A DNA stretch of 64,000 nt from Thermomonas sp. S9 (GTDB taxonomy: Bacteria > Pseudomonadota > Gammaproteobacteria > Xanthomonadales > Xanthomonadaceae), in contig NZ_JAJDFY010000001.1 in NCBI RefSeq assembly GCF_024704365.1, positions 496,001 through 560,000 on the forward strand. Direction: 5' to 3'. Shown one piece after another: positions 1 to 9,919 of this stretch. Each line of letters begins with the position of its first letter. Position 1 is the first letter of the stretch. The notes below the pieces were generated by a model. It worked only from the letters and a program-made list of their open reading frames with translations, was not told where the DNA came from and searched no databases. The translations under genes were made by a program, and so were the position numbers.

Positions 1-1695
1 GCGTCGGTGGCAGCGATGCCGTTGCCCACGTTGCCCACCACGTTGCCGCCCATGTTGATGGTGGTGTTGTTGACGATGGTGAAATTGCCGCCACTGCCGC
101 CGACGGTCAGCCCGAGGAAGGTCGGCGTGCTGCTGAAGCCGTAGCGGATGGTGTTGCCGCTGCGGGTGACGGTGAGGTTGCCGTTGGGGTCGTCGGCCTG
201 GAACTCCACGGTATCGCCGCTGCCGATGGTCGCGCTGGTGGCGCCACCGTCGGCGGTGATCGCAAAGCCCGCATAGCTGCTGATGCCGCCGACCGCGGTG
301 GTGATGGCCGCGTTCATCTGGCCCAGGTTCACCGCGTCGGTGTCGGCGGTGCCGGCGGCGACGTGGATCAGCTGGCGCTCGTTGCCGGCGCTGCCGATCG
401 ACACGCTGTAATCGCGGTCGGCAATCGCCAGGTAGCCGAGCGCGGTGCTGCCGGTGTTGAGCGCCTGCGCCTCGGTGCCGAAGGCATTGCTGTAGTTGCC
501 GCTGGCGATGGTGAAGTTGCCGACGGCGTTGGCCGCCTGCCCGCTGGCGTTGTTGAAGTTGCCAAGCGCGCTGCTGCCGAAGCCGCTGGCGGTGTTCAGG
601 TAGCCGATCGCGTTGCTGCCGTAGCCGCTGGCGCTGTTGTAGTGGCCGAAGGCATTGGCACCGAACGCGCTGGCGACGTTGAGGTAGCCGAACGCGCTAC
701 TGGCATAGCCGCTGGCGCTGTTGCCGACGCCGAACGCGCTGGCGTATGTCGCGCTGGCCGTGTTGCGGCGATCACTTCCGGTGTCGAATGTGCCGTCGCC
801 GTTGGAATCGAACCAGGTACCCACGGCCACGCTGTTGCGCGCGGTGGTGGGATCACTGTCGCTGTTCCCCGCCCGGCTGTAGGTGCCGATCGCGATGCTG
901 CTGTTGTCGTAGGCCAGATTGCCGTAGCCGAAGGCGTTGCTGGTCATGCCCATGGCCCTGTTGGAGCCGCCGACGGCCGCGCTGTAGTTGCCATCGGCCT
1001 GGTTCAAGGTTCCGAAGGCATTGCCGCTGATGCCGTTGGCGGCATTCTGGTACCCGAACGCATTCGCGTAATAGCCGCTTGCCGTATTGAAGATGCCGTA
1101 GCCGTTGGCATACGCGCCGCTGACCGTATTGATGGCACCGAAGGCGCTGCTGTAGGTGCCGCTGGACGCATTGGATGCACCGAAGGCATTGCTGCTGCTG
1201 CCAGTCGCGGCGTTATTGAGCCCGAATGCATTGCCAGAGTAACCGCTGGCGACGTTGTTGCCACCATAGGCGTTGCTTGCGTACTCGCTCGCGGAGTTGC
1301 GGTAGCCGAACGCATTGCTGTACGAGCCGCTGGCGGTGTTGACGGCACCAAAAGCGCTGCTGACCGTGCCGCTGGCCAAATTGATACTGCCGAAGGCGCT
1401 GCTGGCGAGGTTGCTTGCGATGTTGTAATAGCCATAGGCGCTGCTGTAGGCACCACTGGAAATGCTTTGCCAGCCGTATGCGCTGGCGGTGGGGGGTGCA
1501 GGTGCTGTTCTGGCCATTGGCGCTGCCGGTGTCTTCGACCCCCTGGCTGGTATTGGCGCCGGTCGTGTTTCCGTATTCATCCACACACGGGCGGTCGGCG
1601 GCGAATGCCGGGCTGGCCGCGGCCAGCACGAGCAGGGACAGGGCGATGGCCAGCGGGCGGCGGGCGAGCCGGCGGGACGAAGTGCAGGACTGCAT
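1..1695 (-). CDS. Trimeric autotransporter adhesin (YadA-like head), 3' end outside window, one frame break
   Basis: A type Vc surface adhesin, read leftwards and cut by the window edge before its stalk and membrane anchor. The start at 1695 follows a GGGAG ribosome site. Residues 1-32 form a signal peptide ending in AFA. After a short segment with two cysteines come about 24 repeats of 14 residues (pattern ASGxxSNAFGxxN), the left-handed beta-roll of YadA heads. A neck motif (AAGTADTDAVN) follows, then a second head/neck-like stretch. An insert at about residues 275-310 contains DSNGDGTFD, an EF-hand-like loop. A run of six C (coding strand, 1491-1496) shifts the frame; five C would keep it open. 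The other end of the gene is not visible. Family is clear; ligand is unknown. Confidence 0.85.
385..1487 (-). repeat. 42-bp (14-residue) coding repeats of the adhesin head
   Basis: About 24 degenerate units, each coding a small-residue block followed by AFG or AYG and an asparagine. Two runs (about 15 and 9 units) are separated by a non-repeat insert near 770-885. The periodicity is a property of the beta-roll head and explains the long antisense open frames here. Confidence 0.8.
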
Positions 1696-1798
1696 GGAGG
1701 TCTCCCAAGGCGGGTCGATGGAAGGAAGCGGGTCCTTGCGCATTCGCATTCGCGTACCCTGGCAGGACCGCGCGCGGAACATGGCAAACGGCGATGGT

Positions 1799-1838
1799 GA
1801 TCTGCGTGGAAATGCAGATCCCGTCACCACGGGGTGAC
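1799..1838. terminator. Two adjacent small hairpins between DUF3106 gene and adhesin
   Basis: GATCTGC (1799-1805) pairs with GCAGATC (1814-1820), and GTCACC (1823-1828) pairs with GGTGAC (1833-1838). They lie downstream of the DUF3106 gene and upstream of the adhesin, both read leftwards. They could end the former or act as operator sites for the latter; no T-tract is present. Confidence 0.35.
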
Positions 1839-1880
1839 AGCGGCCCGCCGGATGCCTAGCGCTGCAGCTGCGCCTGCAGC

Positions 1881-3187
1881 TCAGGCCGAGCGGCGGGCGG
1901 GCGGTTCCGCCAGCAGGGCGCGGCGCAGGGTGGTGCGGGCCTGTGGCGGGGTGGTCTGGGCCAGCCGTGCCAGGGCCTCGAGGTCATCGCCGCTCAGTTC
2001 GCGCAGCAGCTGCAGCAACGCCGCGCGTTCGCCGGTGTCCACGAAGGCGAACAGCGGGGCGATCCGCGGCCAGTCGCGGCCCAGATGCGGGCCGAGGTGC
2101 CAGCCGCGGTGGGCATCGAATGGCTGCTGCGCGTAGCGCTCCCGCAATGCTTGCTGGTCCGCTGCGGGCAGGGCGTCGAAGCGGGTGGCGATCGCGCGCA
2201 GCTGCGTACGCTCGGCGTCGGTCAGGGCCTGCCACTCGGCCCAGGCGGCGCGCGCCTGCGCCCGCGCGGCCGGGGCCAGGCGTTCCCATGCCTGCGTGCG
2301 CCGGGCGAGCTCGGTAGCGTCGGGCGGGGCGTCGGCGGTCGCGGGGGCGATGGTCGGATCGGCGGGTGGCAGCGCCGCGGTGTCGGTGGCCAGTCCAGGC
2401 CAGCAGCGGCAGCCGGCGCGCCACCTGCAATTCGTGCGGTGCAGCCAGCAGTGCGCGATCCGGCTGCAGCGCCGGATCGGCGGGATCGAAGCGCGCTTTC
2501 GGCGGGTCCGCCGGCGGCAGCGGCTGCACCTGCACGCGCTGGTGCCAGGCGTCGATCGCTGTGCGCGTGCCCGGATGCAGTACGAAGGTGGCGGCCAGCG
2601 CCAGCGCGCACAGCAGCACGCCCAGCCACAGCCAGCGCTGGCGCCGGCGCGCCGTGCGCTCCGCGGCGCACGAAATCGCTTCGAGTGGCGTGGGCGTTGC
2701 GTCCGGCAGCGCCTCCAGCGTGCGCTTGACCGCCGCGCTCCAGGCCCGCCACACGTCGAGGTCGGGCTGGCCCAGCGCATCGCGCGGCAGGGCGTCGCGG
2801 ATGCGGCCCTGGTAGGTCGCGACCGGGAGGTCGAGGCGCTGCCGCGGCATCGGCATCCTCCAGCCCGGCCACCAGGTGCAGCAGCACCGCGGCGCGCGCG
2901 GGCGGCGGCAGGCGCGCGATCCCCGGCAGCGGCCCGGCCGCCGGGCGTGCGACCCCGCGGCCCATCGCCGGCACCGACAGCAGCAGCCGCCAGAACTGCA
3001 GCGGCCATTGCGACATCGGCCAGCCGGCGGCATCACCGGCGAATACCTGCGCGGTGACCGCCAGCGCGCGGCGCGCGGCCTCTTCGTCGCCGGCCTGCAC
3101 CCGCGCCAGCAGGCGTGCGCGGCGATCCACCCCGCGCAGGAACGCGGTGACTGCCGCGGGGGGCGGGGGCGGGGCGGATGGGGTCAT
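1881..3187 (-). CDS. ECF-sigma-like / transmembrane / DUF3106 protein, two frame breaks
   Basis: Corrected length is 434 residues. The N-terminal 140 residues resemble an extracytoplasmic sigma factor with weak region 2 and a recognisable region 4 (LPPPARAAVLLHLVAGLEDA, then a helix-turn-helix ending in YQGRIRDAL). One transmembrane helix (WLWLGVLLCALALAATF) follows near residue 190. The C-terminus is a DUF3106 domain, usually found in small periplasmic proteins of xanthomonads. Frame breaks lie near 2842 and 2397, each one extra base. ATG at 3187 is chosen; ATG at 3211 is also in frame. The fusion could be real or two genes joined by an unseen error. It may be a membrane-tethered regulator, but this is inference. 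Confidence 0.6.
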
Positions 3188-3342
3188 GGCAGGCGCGTGG
3201 GCACGGTGCATCTTAGCGCTGACCTGGGTCGGACGAGAGGCTTGACAGGCGTCCGCCGCAAGGCTCCGCAAGCAATGGCGCGGGCTGTGGGCAACGCAGT
3301 TGTGCACAGCCGTAAAAATGGCTTCACACGCCAGGTTCCACG

Positions 3343-3360
3343 CCTGAACGTTCGTTCAGG
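3343..3360. promoter_or_regulatory. Perfect 8-bp palindrome CCTGAACG-TT-CGTTCAGG
   Basis: The arms are perfect with a 2-nt spacer, a layout typical of TetR-family operators. No TetR gene is adjacent, so the binding protein, if any, is unknown. Confidence 0.4.
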
Positions 3361-3488
3361 CTTTCGGTGTTTCACGTACAAGTGCATGTTTCTAAAGGGA
3401 TTGCTGTATGTGGCGATTTTTTGACCAGAGCCCTGCGGGCCTGTCAGTGCGGGCCTTGCGCGCCCCAGCCCCGAGCGTATGCACAGGC

Positions 3489-3511
3489 TTATCCACAGGC
3501 GATGTGGATAA
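3489..3511. promoter_or_regulatory. Inverted pair of perfect DnaA boxes
   Basis: TTATCCACA (3489-3497) and TGTGGATAA (3503-3511) are separated by 5 nt. Both match the 9-mer DnaA consensus exactly. They lie 150 bp upstream of priA and about 18 kb from parAB. Confidence 0.65.
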
Positions 3512-3650
3512 GGGATGTTCTTCAACGAAAACAAACGGTTGTGCGATTTTGGTGATCCGGCGTGGAGCTGTGCCCGGCAAGCGCGGCTTAACAGGTGCGT
3601 TCGGTCACACGCCGCCGGTCACGCCGGAGGCAGGCCCGGGGTGGCGGCGC

Positions 3651-3656
3651 TAGACT
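3651..3656 (+). promoter_or_regulatory. priA -10-like hexamer TAGACT
   Basis: TAGACT ends 6 nt before the priA ATG, which would place the transcript start at or next to the start codon. No Shine-Dalgarno sequence fits in that space. Confidence 0.45.
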
Positions 3657-3662
3657 GCGCCG

Positions 3663-5850
3663 ATGCCTGTCCCCGTCCCGACCCTGCAGGTGGCGCTGCC
3701 GGTGCCGCTGCCGCGCCTGTTCGACTATCTGCCGCCACCCGGGATCGCGGCCGCGGCGGTCGCGGTCGGGCAGCGCCTGCGGGTGCCGTTCGGCCACCGC
3801 GCGCTGTGTGGCGTGGTGCTGGGGCATGGCGAGGCCGAGCCGGGCATCACGCTGCGCGCGGCGCTGGAACTGCTGGATACGGGGCCGCTGCTGCACGGCG
3901 AGCTATTGGACTCCCTGCGCTGGCTGGCCGGCTACCTGCATGCACCCATAGGCGAGGTGCTGGCCACCGCGCTGCCGGTGGCGCTGCGGCGTGGTGGGCC
4001 GCTGCCGGATACCGCGCGCCGCGGTTGGGTGCTCAGCGAGGCCGGACGCACCGCGCTGCCGGGCCTGCGCGCGGGCAAAGCCCCGGCGGCTGGCGGAATT
4101 GCTGGTCGAGGCGCGTGACGAGGACTGGCTGGACGCCGCCTTGCCGGGCTGGCGCGTGCCGCTGCGCCGCCTGCGCGAGCGCGGGCTGGTCGAACGGGTG
4201 GTGCTGGCGGAAGCGCCCGCACCGGCGCCGCTGGCGGCAGGGTTCTCGCCCAATCCCGAGCAGGAGGCGGCGATCGCCGCGATCCGCAGCGCGACCGGAT
4301 TTGCGCCGTTTCTGCTGGATGGTGTCACTGGCAGCGGCAAGACCGAGGTCTATCTGCAGGCGATCGCCGACTGCCTGGCCCGCGGCCGGCAGGCGCTGGT
4401 GCTGGTGCCGGAGATCGGGTTGACCCCGCAGCTGCTGGGGCGCTTCCAGCGCCGGCTCGGCGTGCCGGTGCATGTGCTGCATTCCGGCCTCGGCGACGGC
4501 GAGCGCGCCGCGACCTGGATGGCCGCGCTGCGCGGGCAGGCGCGGGTGGTGGTTGGCACCCGTTCGGCCGTATTCACCCCGCTGCCGCACGCGGGGCTGA
4601 TCGTGGTCGATGAAGAGCACGATGCCAGCTACAAGCAGTTCGACGGCATCCGCTACCACGCGCGCGATTTCGCCATCGTGCGGGCGCGCGCGCTCGGCGT
4701 ACCAATCGTGCTGGGCAGCGCGACGCCCGCGCTGGAAACGCTGCACAACGCGCGCAGCGGGCGATTTAGTGTGCTGCGCCTGCCGCGGCGCGCGGGTCTG
4801 GCGCAGCCGCCAAGCGTGCGGGTGGTGGACGTGCGCAAGCGCCCGCTGCAGGCCGGGCTGTCGGAGCAGGCGCTGGAGGCGATCGCATCGGCCCTCGCCG
4901 CCGGCGGCCAGGTGCTGGTGTTCCGCAACCGCCGCGGCTATGCGCCGGTGCTGCTCTGCCACGACTGCGGCTGGAGCGCGCACTGCCCGCGCTGCAGCAG
5001 CGAGGAGCGGCCGACGCCGATGACCGTGCATGCGCACGGCAAGCGCCTGCAGTGCCACCACTGCGGCTATCGCAAGCCGGCACCGCCGGCCTGCCCGGAT
5101 TGCGCCAGCCTCGCCCTGCAGCCGCAGGGCAACGGCACCGAGCGCATCGAGGAGGCCCTGCAGGCGCGGTTCCCGGAGGTGCCGGTGCTGCGCATCGACC
5201 GCGGCAGCACCGGCCACCGGGATGCCCTGCAGCGGCATTTCGACGACCTCGGCGCGCGTCCGGGCATTCTGGTCGGCACCCAGATGCTGGCTAAGGGGCA
5301 CGACCTGCCGAATCTGACCCTGGTGGTGGTGGTCGGGATCGACGAAGGCCTGTTCTCGGCCGATTTCCGCAGCGGCGAGAAGCTGGCGCAGCTGCTGGTG
5401 CAGGTCGCAGGTCGCGCCGGCCGCGCTGCGCGTGCGGGCGAGGTGCTGCTGCAGACCCATCATCCCGAGCATGCCCTGCTGCAGACCCTGCTGCGTGGCG
5501 GCTATCCCGCGTTCGCACAGGCCGAGTTGGCGCAGCGCGAGGCCGCCGGGTTGCCGCCGTTCGCGCACATGGCCCTGCTGCGCGCGGAGGCGCGCCATGC
5601 CGATCCGCCACAGCAGTTCCTGCAGGCGGCCCGGCAGGCGCTGCAGGGGTTCGCGCTGGAAGTCTCCGGTCCGCTGCCGGCGCCGATGCCGCGCCGCGCC
5701 GGCCATGTGCGCGCGCAGCTGGTGCTGTGCGCGAACGCGCGCGGCCCGCTGCACGCGGCGCTGCAGGCGGTGATGCCGGCGCTGCACGCGCTGCCGGAGG
5801 CGCGCCGGGTGCGCTGGTCGCTGGACGTGGACCCGGCCGACCTGTACTGA
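3663..5850 (+). CDS. priA: Primosomal replication restart helicase PriA, one frame break
   Basis: PriA is a 3'-5' helicase that reloads the replisome at stalled forks. Corrected length is 728 residues, normal for the family. The N-terminal DNA-binding domain is followed by Walker A (GVTGSGKTE) and the DEEH box ([12 protein letters not shown]). Two zinc-binding clusters of CxxC pairs come next ([30 protein letters not shown]), then the helicase motif around [19 protein letters not shown]. The frame breaks near 4077-4079, where AAA should be AA. The loop between zinc cysteines is slightly longer than usual (SSEERPTP). The start is supported by the N-terminal family match and by a -10-like hexamer directly upstream. 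Confidence 0.93.
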
Positions 5851-5909
5851 CCGCGCGCGCCGCGATGCGCGACAATCGCCGGTCCCGACGTATCCGCAGA
5901 CGCCCATCC

Positions 5910-6854
5910 GTGACCTCCCGACTCGACCAGCTCCGCCAGCATTCCGTGGTGGTCGCCGACACCGGCGACATCCAGGCCATCGCCCGCTATGCGCCGATGG
6001 ATGCCACCACCAACCCCTCGCTGCTGCTGAAAGCGGCCGCGTTGCCGGCCTATGCGCCGCACATCGCGGCGGCGGTGGCGGCGGCCAGTGGCGACGGCAG
6101 GGTGGGCGACGCCTGCGACCGCTTCGCGGTGGCGATCGGCGGCGAGATCCTCAAGCTCATCCCGGGTCGGGTGTCCACCGAGGTGGATGCGCGCCTGAGC
6201 TTCGACACCGAGGCCACCATCGCCAAGGCGCGGCGGCTGGTGCAGCTGTACGCTGACACCGGCATCGGGCGCGAGCGCCTGCTGATCAAGATCGCGGCGA
6301 CCTGGGAAGGCATCCGCGCCGCCGAGCGGCTGGAGCGCGAGGGCATTGCCTGCAATCTGACCCTGCTGTTCTCGTTCGCGCAGGCGCGCGCCTGCGCCGA
6401 TGCCGGGGTGTTCCTGATCTCGCCGTTCGTCGGCCGCATCCTCGACTGGCACCTCGCCCACGGCCTGCCCGCGCCGGCCACCGCGCAGGACGATCCCGGC
6501 GTGCAGTCGGTGGCGCGCATCTGGCACCACTACAAGCAGCACGGCTATGGCACCGTGGTGATGGGCGCCAGCTTCCGCAACACCGGACAGGTGCTGGCGC
6601 TGGCCGGCTGCGATCGCCTCACCATCGCGCCCGAGCTGCTGGAGCAGCTGGCGCAGGACCGGGGCGAGGTGGCCGCGACGCTGCGGGGTCCGGAGGCGAT
6701 CACGGCGCCGCCGCCGGCGCTGGCCGAGGCCGCCTTCCGCTGGCAGCACAACGAAGACGCCATGGCCAGCGACAAGCTGGCCGAGGGCATCCGCAAGTTC
6801 GCCGCCGACCAGCGCACGCTGGAGGCGCTGCTGGCCGCGCGGCTCGCCGCCTGA
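5910..6854 (+). CDS. tal: Transaldolase
   Basis: Transfers a dihydroxyacetone unit between sugar phosphates in the non-oxidative pentose phosphate pathway; cytosolic. The 314-residue protein matches TalB-type transaldolases throughout. The N-terminus VADTGD, the [10 protein letters not shown] motif and the Schiff-base lysine (about K127, in [11 protein letters not shown]) are present. The GTG start at 5910 is chosen because the protein then begins [10 protein letters not shown], as in the family; upstream codons in frame do not match. It follows priA by 59 bp and is followed by a strong hairpin. Intact. Confidence 0.95.
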   Translation: MTSRLDQLRQHSVVVADTGDIQAIARYAPMDATTNPSLLLKAAALPAYAPHIAAAVAAASGDGRVGDACDRFAVAIGGEILKLIPGRVSTEVDARLSFDTEATIAKARRLVQLYADTGIGRERLLIKIAATWEGIRAAERLEREGIACNLTLLFSFAQARACADAGVFLISPFVGRILDWHLAHGLPAPATAQDDPGVQSVARIWHHYKQHGYGTVVMGASFRNTGQVLALAGCDRLTIAPELLEQLAQDRGEVAATLRGPEAITAPPPALAEAAFRWQHNEDAMASDKLAEGIRKFAADQRTLEALLAARLAA

Positions 6855-6872
6855 CGGTTTTTTCGAAACGCC

Positions 6873-6898
6873 GACGGCCCGGATCGCTCCGGGCCGTC
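6873..6898. terminator. 11-bp perfect hairpin between tal and rpoH
   Basis: GACGGCCCGGA and TCCGGGCCGTC flank the loop TCGC. It lies between convergent genes and could end both, although neither side has a downstream T-tract. Confidence 0.6.
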
Positions 6899-6930
6899 TG
6901 GCATGTTGCCTGGCTGCGGCGAGGCTTAGC

Positions 6931-7798
<868 letters not shown>

Positions 7799-7820
7799 GG
7801 CGGATTCCTTCATGCGCTGG

Positions 7821-7867
7821 ATTCTAGCAGTCGCCCCGTATGACTGCTAATCAGGGGCGGAAGTTCC
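7821..7867 (-). promoter_or_regulatory. rpoH promoter region: TAGAAT, 8-bp palindrome, sigma-E-like element
   Basis: Read leftwards: GGAACTT (7867-7861), 16 nt, then GTCAT (7844-7840), as in ECF/sigma-E promoters. TGC-TAGAAT (7829-7821) looks like an extended -10. A perfect palindrome TAGCAGTC/GACTGCTA (7825-7832 and 7842-7849, 9-nt spacer) overlaps both. Confidence 0.45.
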
Positions 7868-7948
7868 TGAGCGTTGCGTCGGTGGAACGATGGATGTTCA
7901 AACACCCGTCAGCCACGCGGCCGGTCGAAAGGATGTAGGGGCGATGTT

Positions 7949-8661
7949 TCAGGCGATCAAGTCCCGCGCCGGCGGCAGCGACCAGTCCACCGGGGCCTGC
8001 CCGGTGCGCGCCAGGTACTGGTTGGCGGCGGAGAAATGCCCGCAGCCCAGGAAGCCGCGGTGGGCGGACAGCGGCGAGGGGTGCGGCGCCTTCAGCACCC
8101 GGTGCCGGCGCGGGTCGATCACCGCGCCCTTCTTCTGCGCGTAGCTGCCCCAGAGCAGGAACACCAGGTGCTCGCGCTCACGGTTGAGCACGTCCACCAC
8201 GTGGTCGGTGAAGCCTTCCCAGCCCTTGCCCTGGTGCGAGCCGGCCTGGCCGGCCTCGACCGTCAGCACGCTGTTGAGCAGCAGCACCCGCGGCGTGCCC
8301 ACGGCAGCAGGCAGCCGTGGTCCGGGCGGGCGAAGCCGGTCTCGCGCGCGAGTTCCTTGTAGATGTTGTCCAGCGATGGCGGCACCGGGACGCCCGGGCG
8401 CACCGAAAAGCACAGCCCGTGCGCCTGGCCGGGGCCGTGGTAGGGGTCCTGGCCGAGGATCACCACCTTCACCGCCTCGAACGGGGTGGCGTCGAACGCG
8501 GCGAAGATCTCGCCGCCGGGCGGATAAATGGTGGCGCCGGCCGCCTTGCGCTGGCGCAGGAAGGCGGCAAGCTGGCGCATGTCCTCGCGGGCGAACCAGG
8601 CGCCGACGCGGGCCTTCCAGCTCGGTTCCAGGCGAACCTCGGGCGGGGCGGACGTCTCCAT
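7949..8661 (-). CDS. ung: Uracil-DNA glycosylase (family 1), one frame break
   Basis: Removes uracil from DNA as the first step of base-excision repair. Corrected length is 237 residues. Motif [13 protein letters not shown] carries the catalytic aspartate (about D72), and [17 protein letters not shown] is the conserved C-terminal DNA-binding loop. The frame breaks near 8293, where one base is missing within CGCGGGTGCTG; restoring it gives [14 protein letters not shown], as expected. The start lies 5 nt after the stop of the upstream small membrane gene, suggesting co-transcription. Confidence 0.93.
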
Positions 8662-8666
8662 CCTGG

Positions 8667-8858
8667 TCAGATCACGCCGCGCTTCTTCTCAAGCAGCAGG
8701 TAGCCCACGCCGACCGCGGCGCCGATGCCCAGCGATGCCGGCCAGCCCAGCGGGCTCAGCCATTTGACCAGCCCGGCCGCGACCAACCCGAGGACGACGA
8801 ACTGCGAATAGCGCCAGCGGCTCTCGCGGAAGCTCTTCAGCGGCGGTGGTGCGGTCAT
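8667..8858 (-). CDS. Small membrane protein, 63 residues
   Basis: I do not recognise a named family. The protein has two hydrophobic stretches ([15 protein letters not shown] and [16 protein letters not shown]) joined by a short Pro-Gly turn, and ends with a lysine/arginine-rich tail (EKKRGVI), suggesting two inner-membrane helices. It lies 3 nt after the ubiE stop and 5 nt before the ung start, so it is probably translated in one operon with both. Codon use matches its neighbours. The short length and tight spacing favour a real gene. Confidence 0.6.
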   Translation of the reverse strand: MTAPPPLKSFRESRWRYSQFVVLGLVAAGLVKWLSPLGWPASLGIGAAVGVGYLLLEKKRGVI

Positions 8859-8861
8859 CGT

Positions 8862-9623
8862 TCAGACCTTGTAGCCGGTGTGGATGGCCACGATCCCGGC
8901 GCTCAGGTTGCGATAGCTGCAGCGCGACAGCCCCGCTGCCTCCATCATCGCCTTGAGCGCCTCCTGCGGCGGATGCTTGCGGATCGACTCGGCCAGGTAG
9001 CGGTAGCTGCCGGCGTCGTTGGCCAGCAGCCGGCCCAGCCGCGGCAGCACCTGGAATGAGTGGAAGTCGTACAGCGGCCGGAACCATTCGGCTTTCACTT
9101 CCGAGAACTCCAGCACCCGCGCCTGCCCGCCGGGTTTCAGCACCCGCGCGATCTCGCGCAGGGCGGCGTCCTTGTCGGTGACGTTGCGCAGGCCGAAGGC
9201 CATCGTCACCAGGTCGAAGCTGGCGTCGGGAAACGGCAGGCATTCGGCGTTGCACTGCACATACTCGAAGCCGCGTACAAAGCCGCGGTCGGTCATGCGG
9301 TCGCGGCCGACCCGCAGCATGTCGCCGTTGATGTCGCCCAGCACGATGCGGCCGGTTTCACCCACGCGGTCCTGCAGCAGCGCGGCGATGTCGCCGGTGC
9401 CGCCGGCCAGGTCCAGCACGCGGTCGCCGCGGCGCACCTGCGAGGTGGCGACGAAGAAGCGCTTCCAGACCCGATGAATGCCCAGGCTCATGGCATCGTT
9501 CATCACGTCGTACTTGCGCGCCACCGACGAGAACACCTCGCCGACCAGCTTCTGCTTCTCGGCCACCGGCACGTCGCGGAAGCCGAAGTGGGTGGTGCCG
9601 GGGGTGCCCGTAGGTTCGCTCAT
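8862..9623 (-). CDS. ubiE: Ubiquinone/menaquinone C-methyltransferase UbiE
   Basis: SAM-dependent methylation of the quinone ring in ubiquinone synthesis. The 253-residue protein carries the UbiE signatures [17 protein letters not shown] near residue 40 and the SAM-binding motif [12 protein letters not shown], then [16 protein letters not shown]. Start ATG 9623 gives the family N-terminus ([11 protein letters not shown]) and lies 6 nt downstream of a GATAAT hexamer, with no ribosome site, consistent with a leaderless transcript. It probably heads an operon with the small membrane gene and ung. Intact. Confidence 0.95.
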   Translation of the reverse strand: MSEPTGTPGTTHFGFRDVPVAEKQKLVGEVFSSVARKYDVMNDAMSLGIHRVWKRFFVATSQVRRGDRVLDLAGGTGDIAALLQDRVGETGRIVLGDINGDMLRVGRDRMTDRGFVRGFEYVQCNAECLPFPDASFDLVTMAFGLRNVTDKDAALREIARVLKPGGQARVLEFSEVKAEWFRPLYDFHSFQVLPRLGRLLANDAGSYRYLAESIRKHPPQEALKAMMEAAGLSRCSYRNLSAGIVAIHTGYKV

Positions 9624-9629
9624 GCCGCG

Positions 9630-9635
9630 ATTATC
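9630..9635 (-). promoter_or_regulatory. ubiE -10-like hexamer GATAAT
   Basis: Ends 6 nt before the ubiE ATG at 9623; it is the best visible promoter element in the short gap between rpmG and ubiE. Confidence 0.45.
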
Positions 9636-9690
9636 GCACCGCCCGGCGCGACACGGCGCAGGCCCCGGGAACGCGCGGCCCCGGAAACGC

Positions 9691-9714
9691 AAAGCCCGCC
9701 TTGCGGCGGGCCTT
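9691..9714 (-). terminator. Hairpin after rpmG
   Basis: GGCGGGC/GCCCGCC stem of 7 bp (9694-9700 with 9705-9711), loop TTGC on the + strand. On the minus strand the stem is followed by TTT, fitting the end of the rpmB-rpmG transcript. Confidence 0.6.
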
Positions 9715-9740
9715 GCAGTGCATCCCGGAGGCCGGGCGGC

Positions 9741-9905
9741 TTACTTGATCTTGCCTTCCTTGTACATCACGTGCTTGCGAACGACGGGGTCGTACTTGCT
9801 GACCTCCATCTTGTTCGGCGTGTTCTTCTTGTTCTTGTCGGTGGTGTAGAAGTGGCCGGTGCCGGCCGAGGAGATCAGGCGGATCTTGTCGCGCTTGGAA
9901 GCCAT
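9741..9905 (-). CDS. rpmG: 50S ribosomal protein L33
   Basis: A 54-residue large-subunit ribosomal protein. The sequence [19 protein letters not shown] to the C-terminal [13 protein letters not shown] matches the gammaproteobacterial cysteine-free type, so it does not bind zinc. A good ribosome site (GGAGG) precedes ATG 9905. It lies 14 bp after rpmB, the usual pairing. Confidence 0.97.
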   Translation of the reverse strand: MASKRDKIRLISSAGTGHFYTTDKNKKNTPNKMEVSKYDPVVRKHVMYKEGKIK

Positions 9906-9919
9906 GGTGTGATCCTCCC

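Larger units (their letters stand above)
3188..3662. promoter_or_regulatory. 475-bp gene-free stretch with DnaA boxes and palindromes
   Basis: No convincing gene. The stretch is less GC-rich than its surroundings. It holds an inverted pair of perfect DnaA boxes (3489-3511), weaker boxes at 3300-3308 and 3476-3484, an 8-bp palindrome at 3343-3360, a half-parS-like TGTTTCACGT at 3368-3377, and the priA -10-like hexamer at 3651-3656. Candidate origin-like or DnaA-titrating region. Confidence 0.5.

Noticed and set aside
363-1859. Open frame of 498 codons on the + strand over the adhesin
   Set aside because: It is Ala/Val/Gly-rich low-complexity sequence antisense to 14-residue head repeats; the minus strand has signal peptide, repeats and neck motif.
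3335-3349. Second parS-like site (GTTCCACG near the palindrome)
   Set aside because: The right half needs an inserted base and does not form the parS palindrome.
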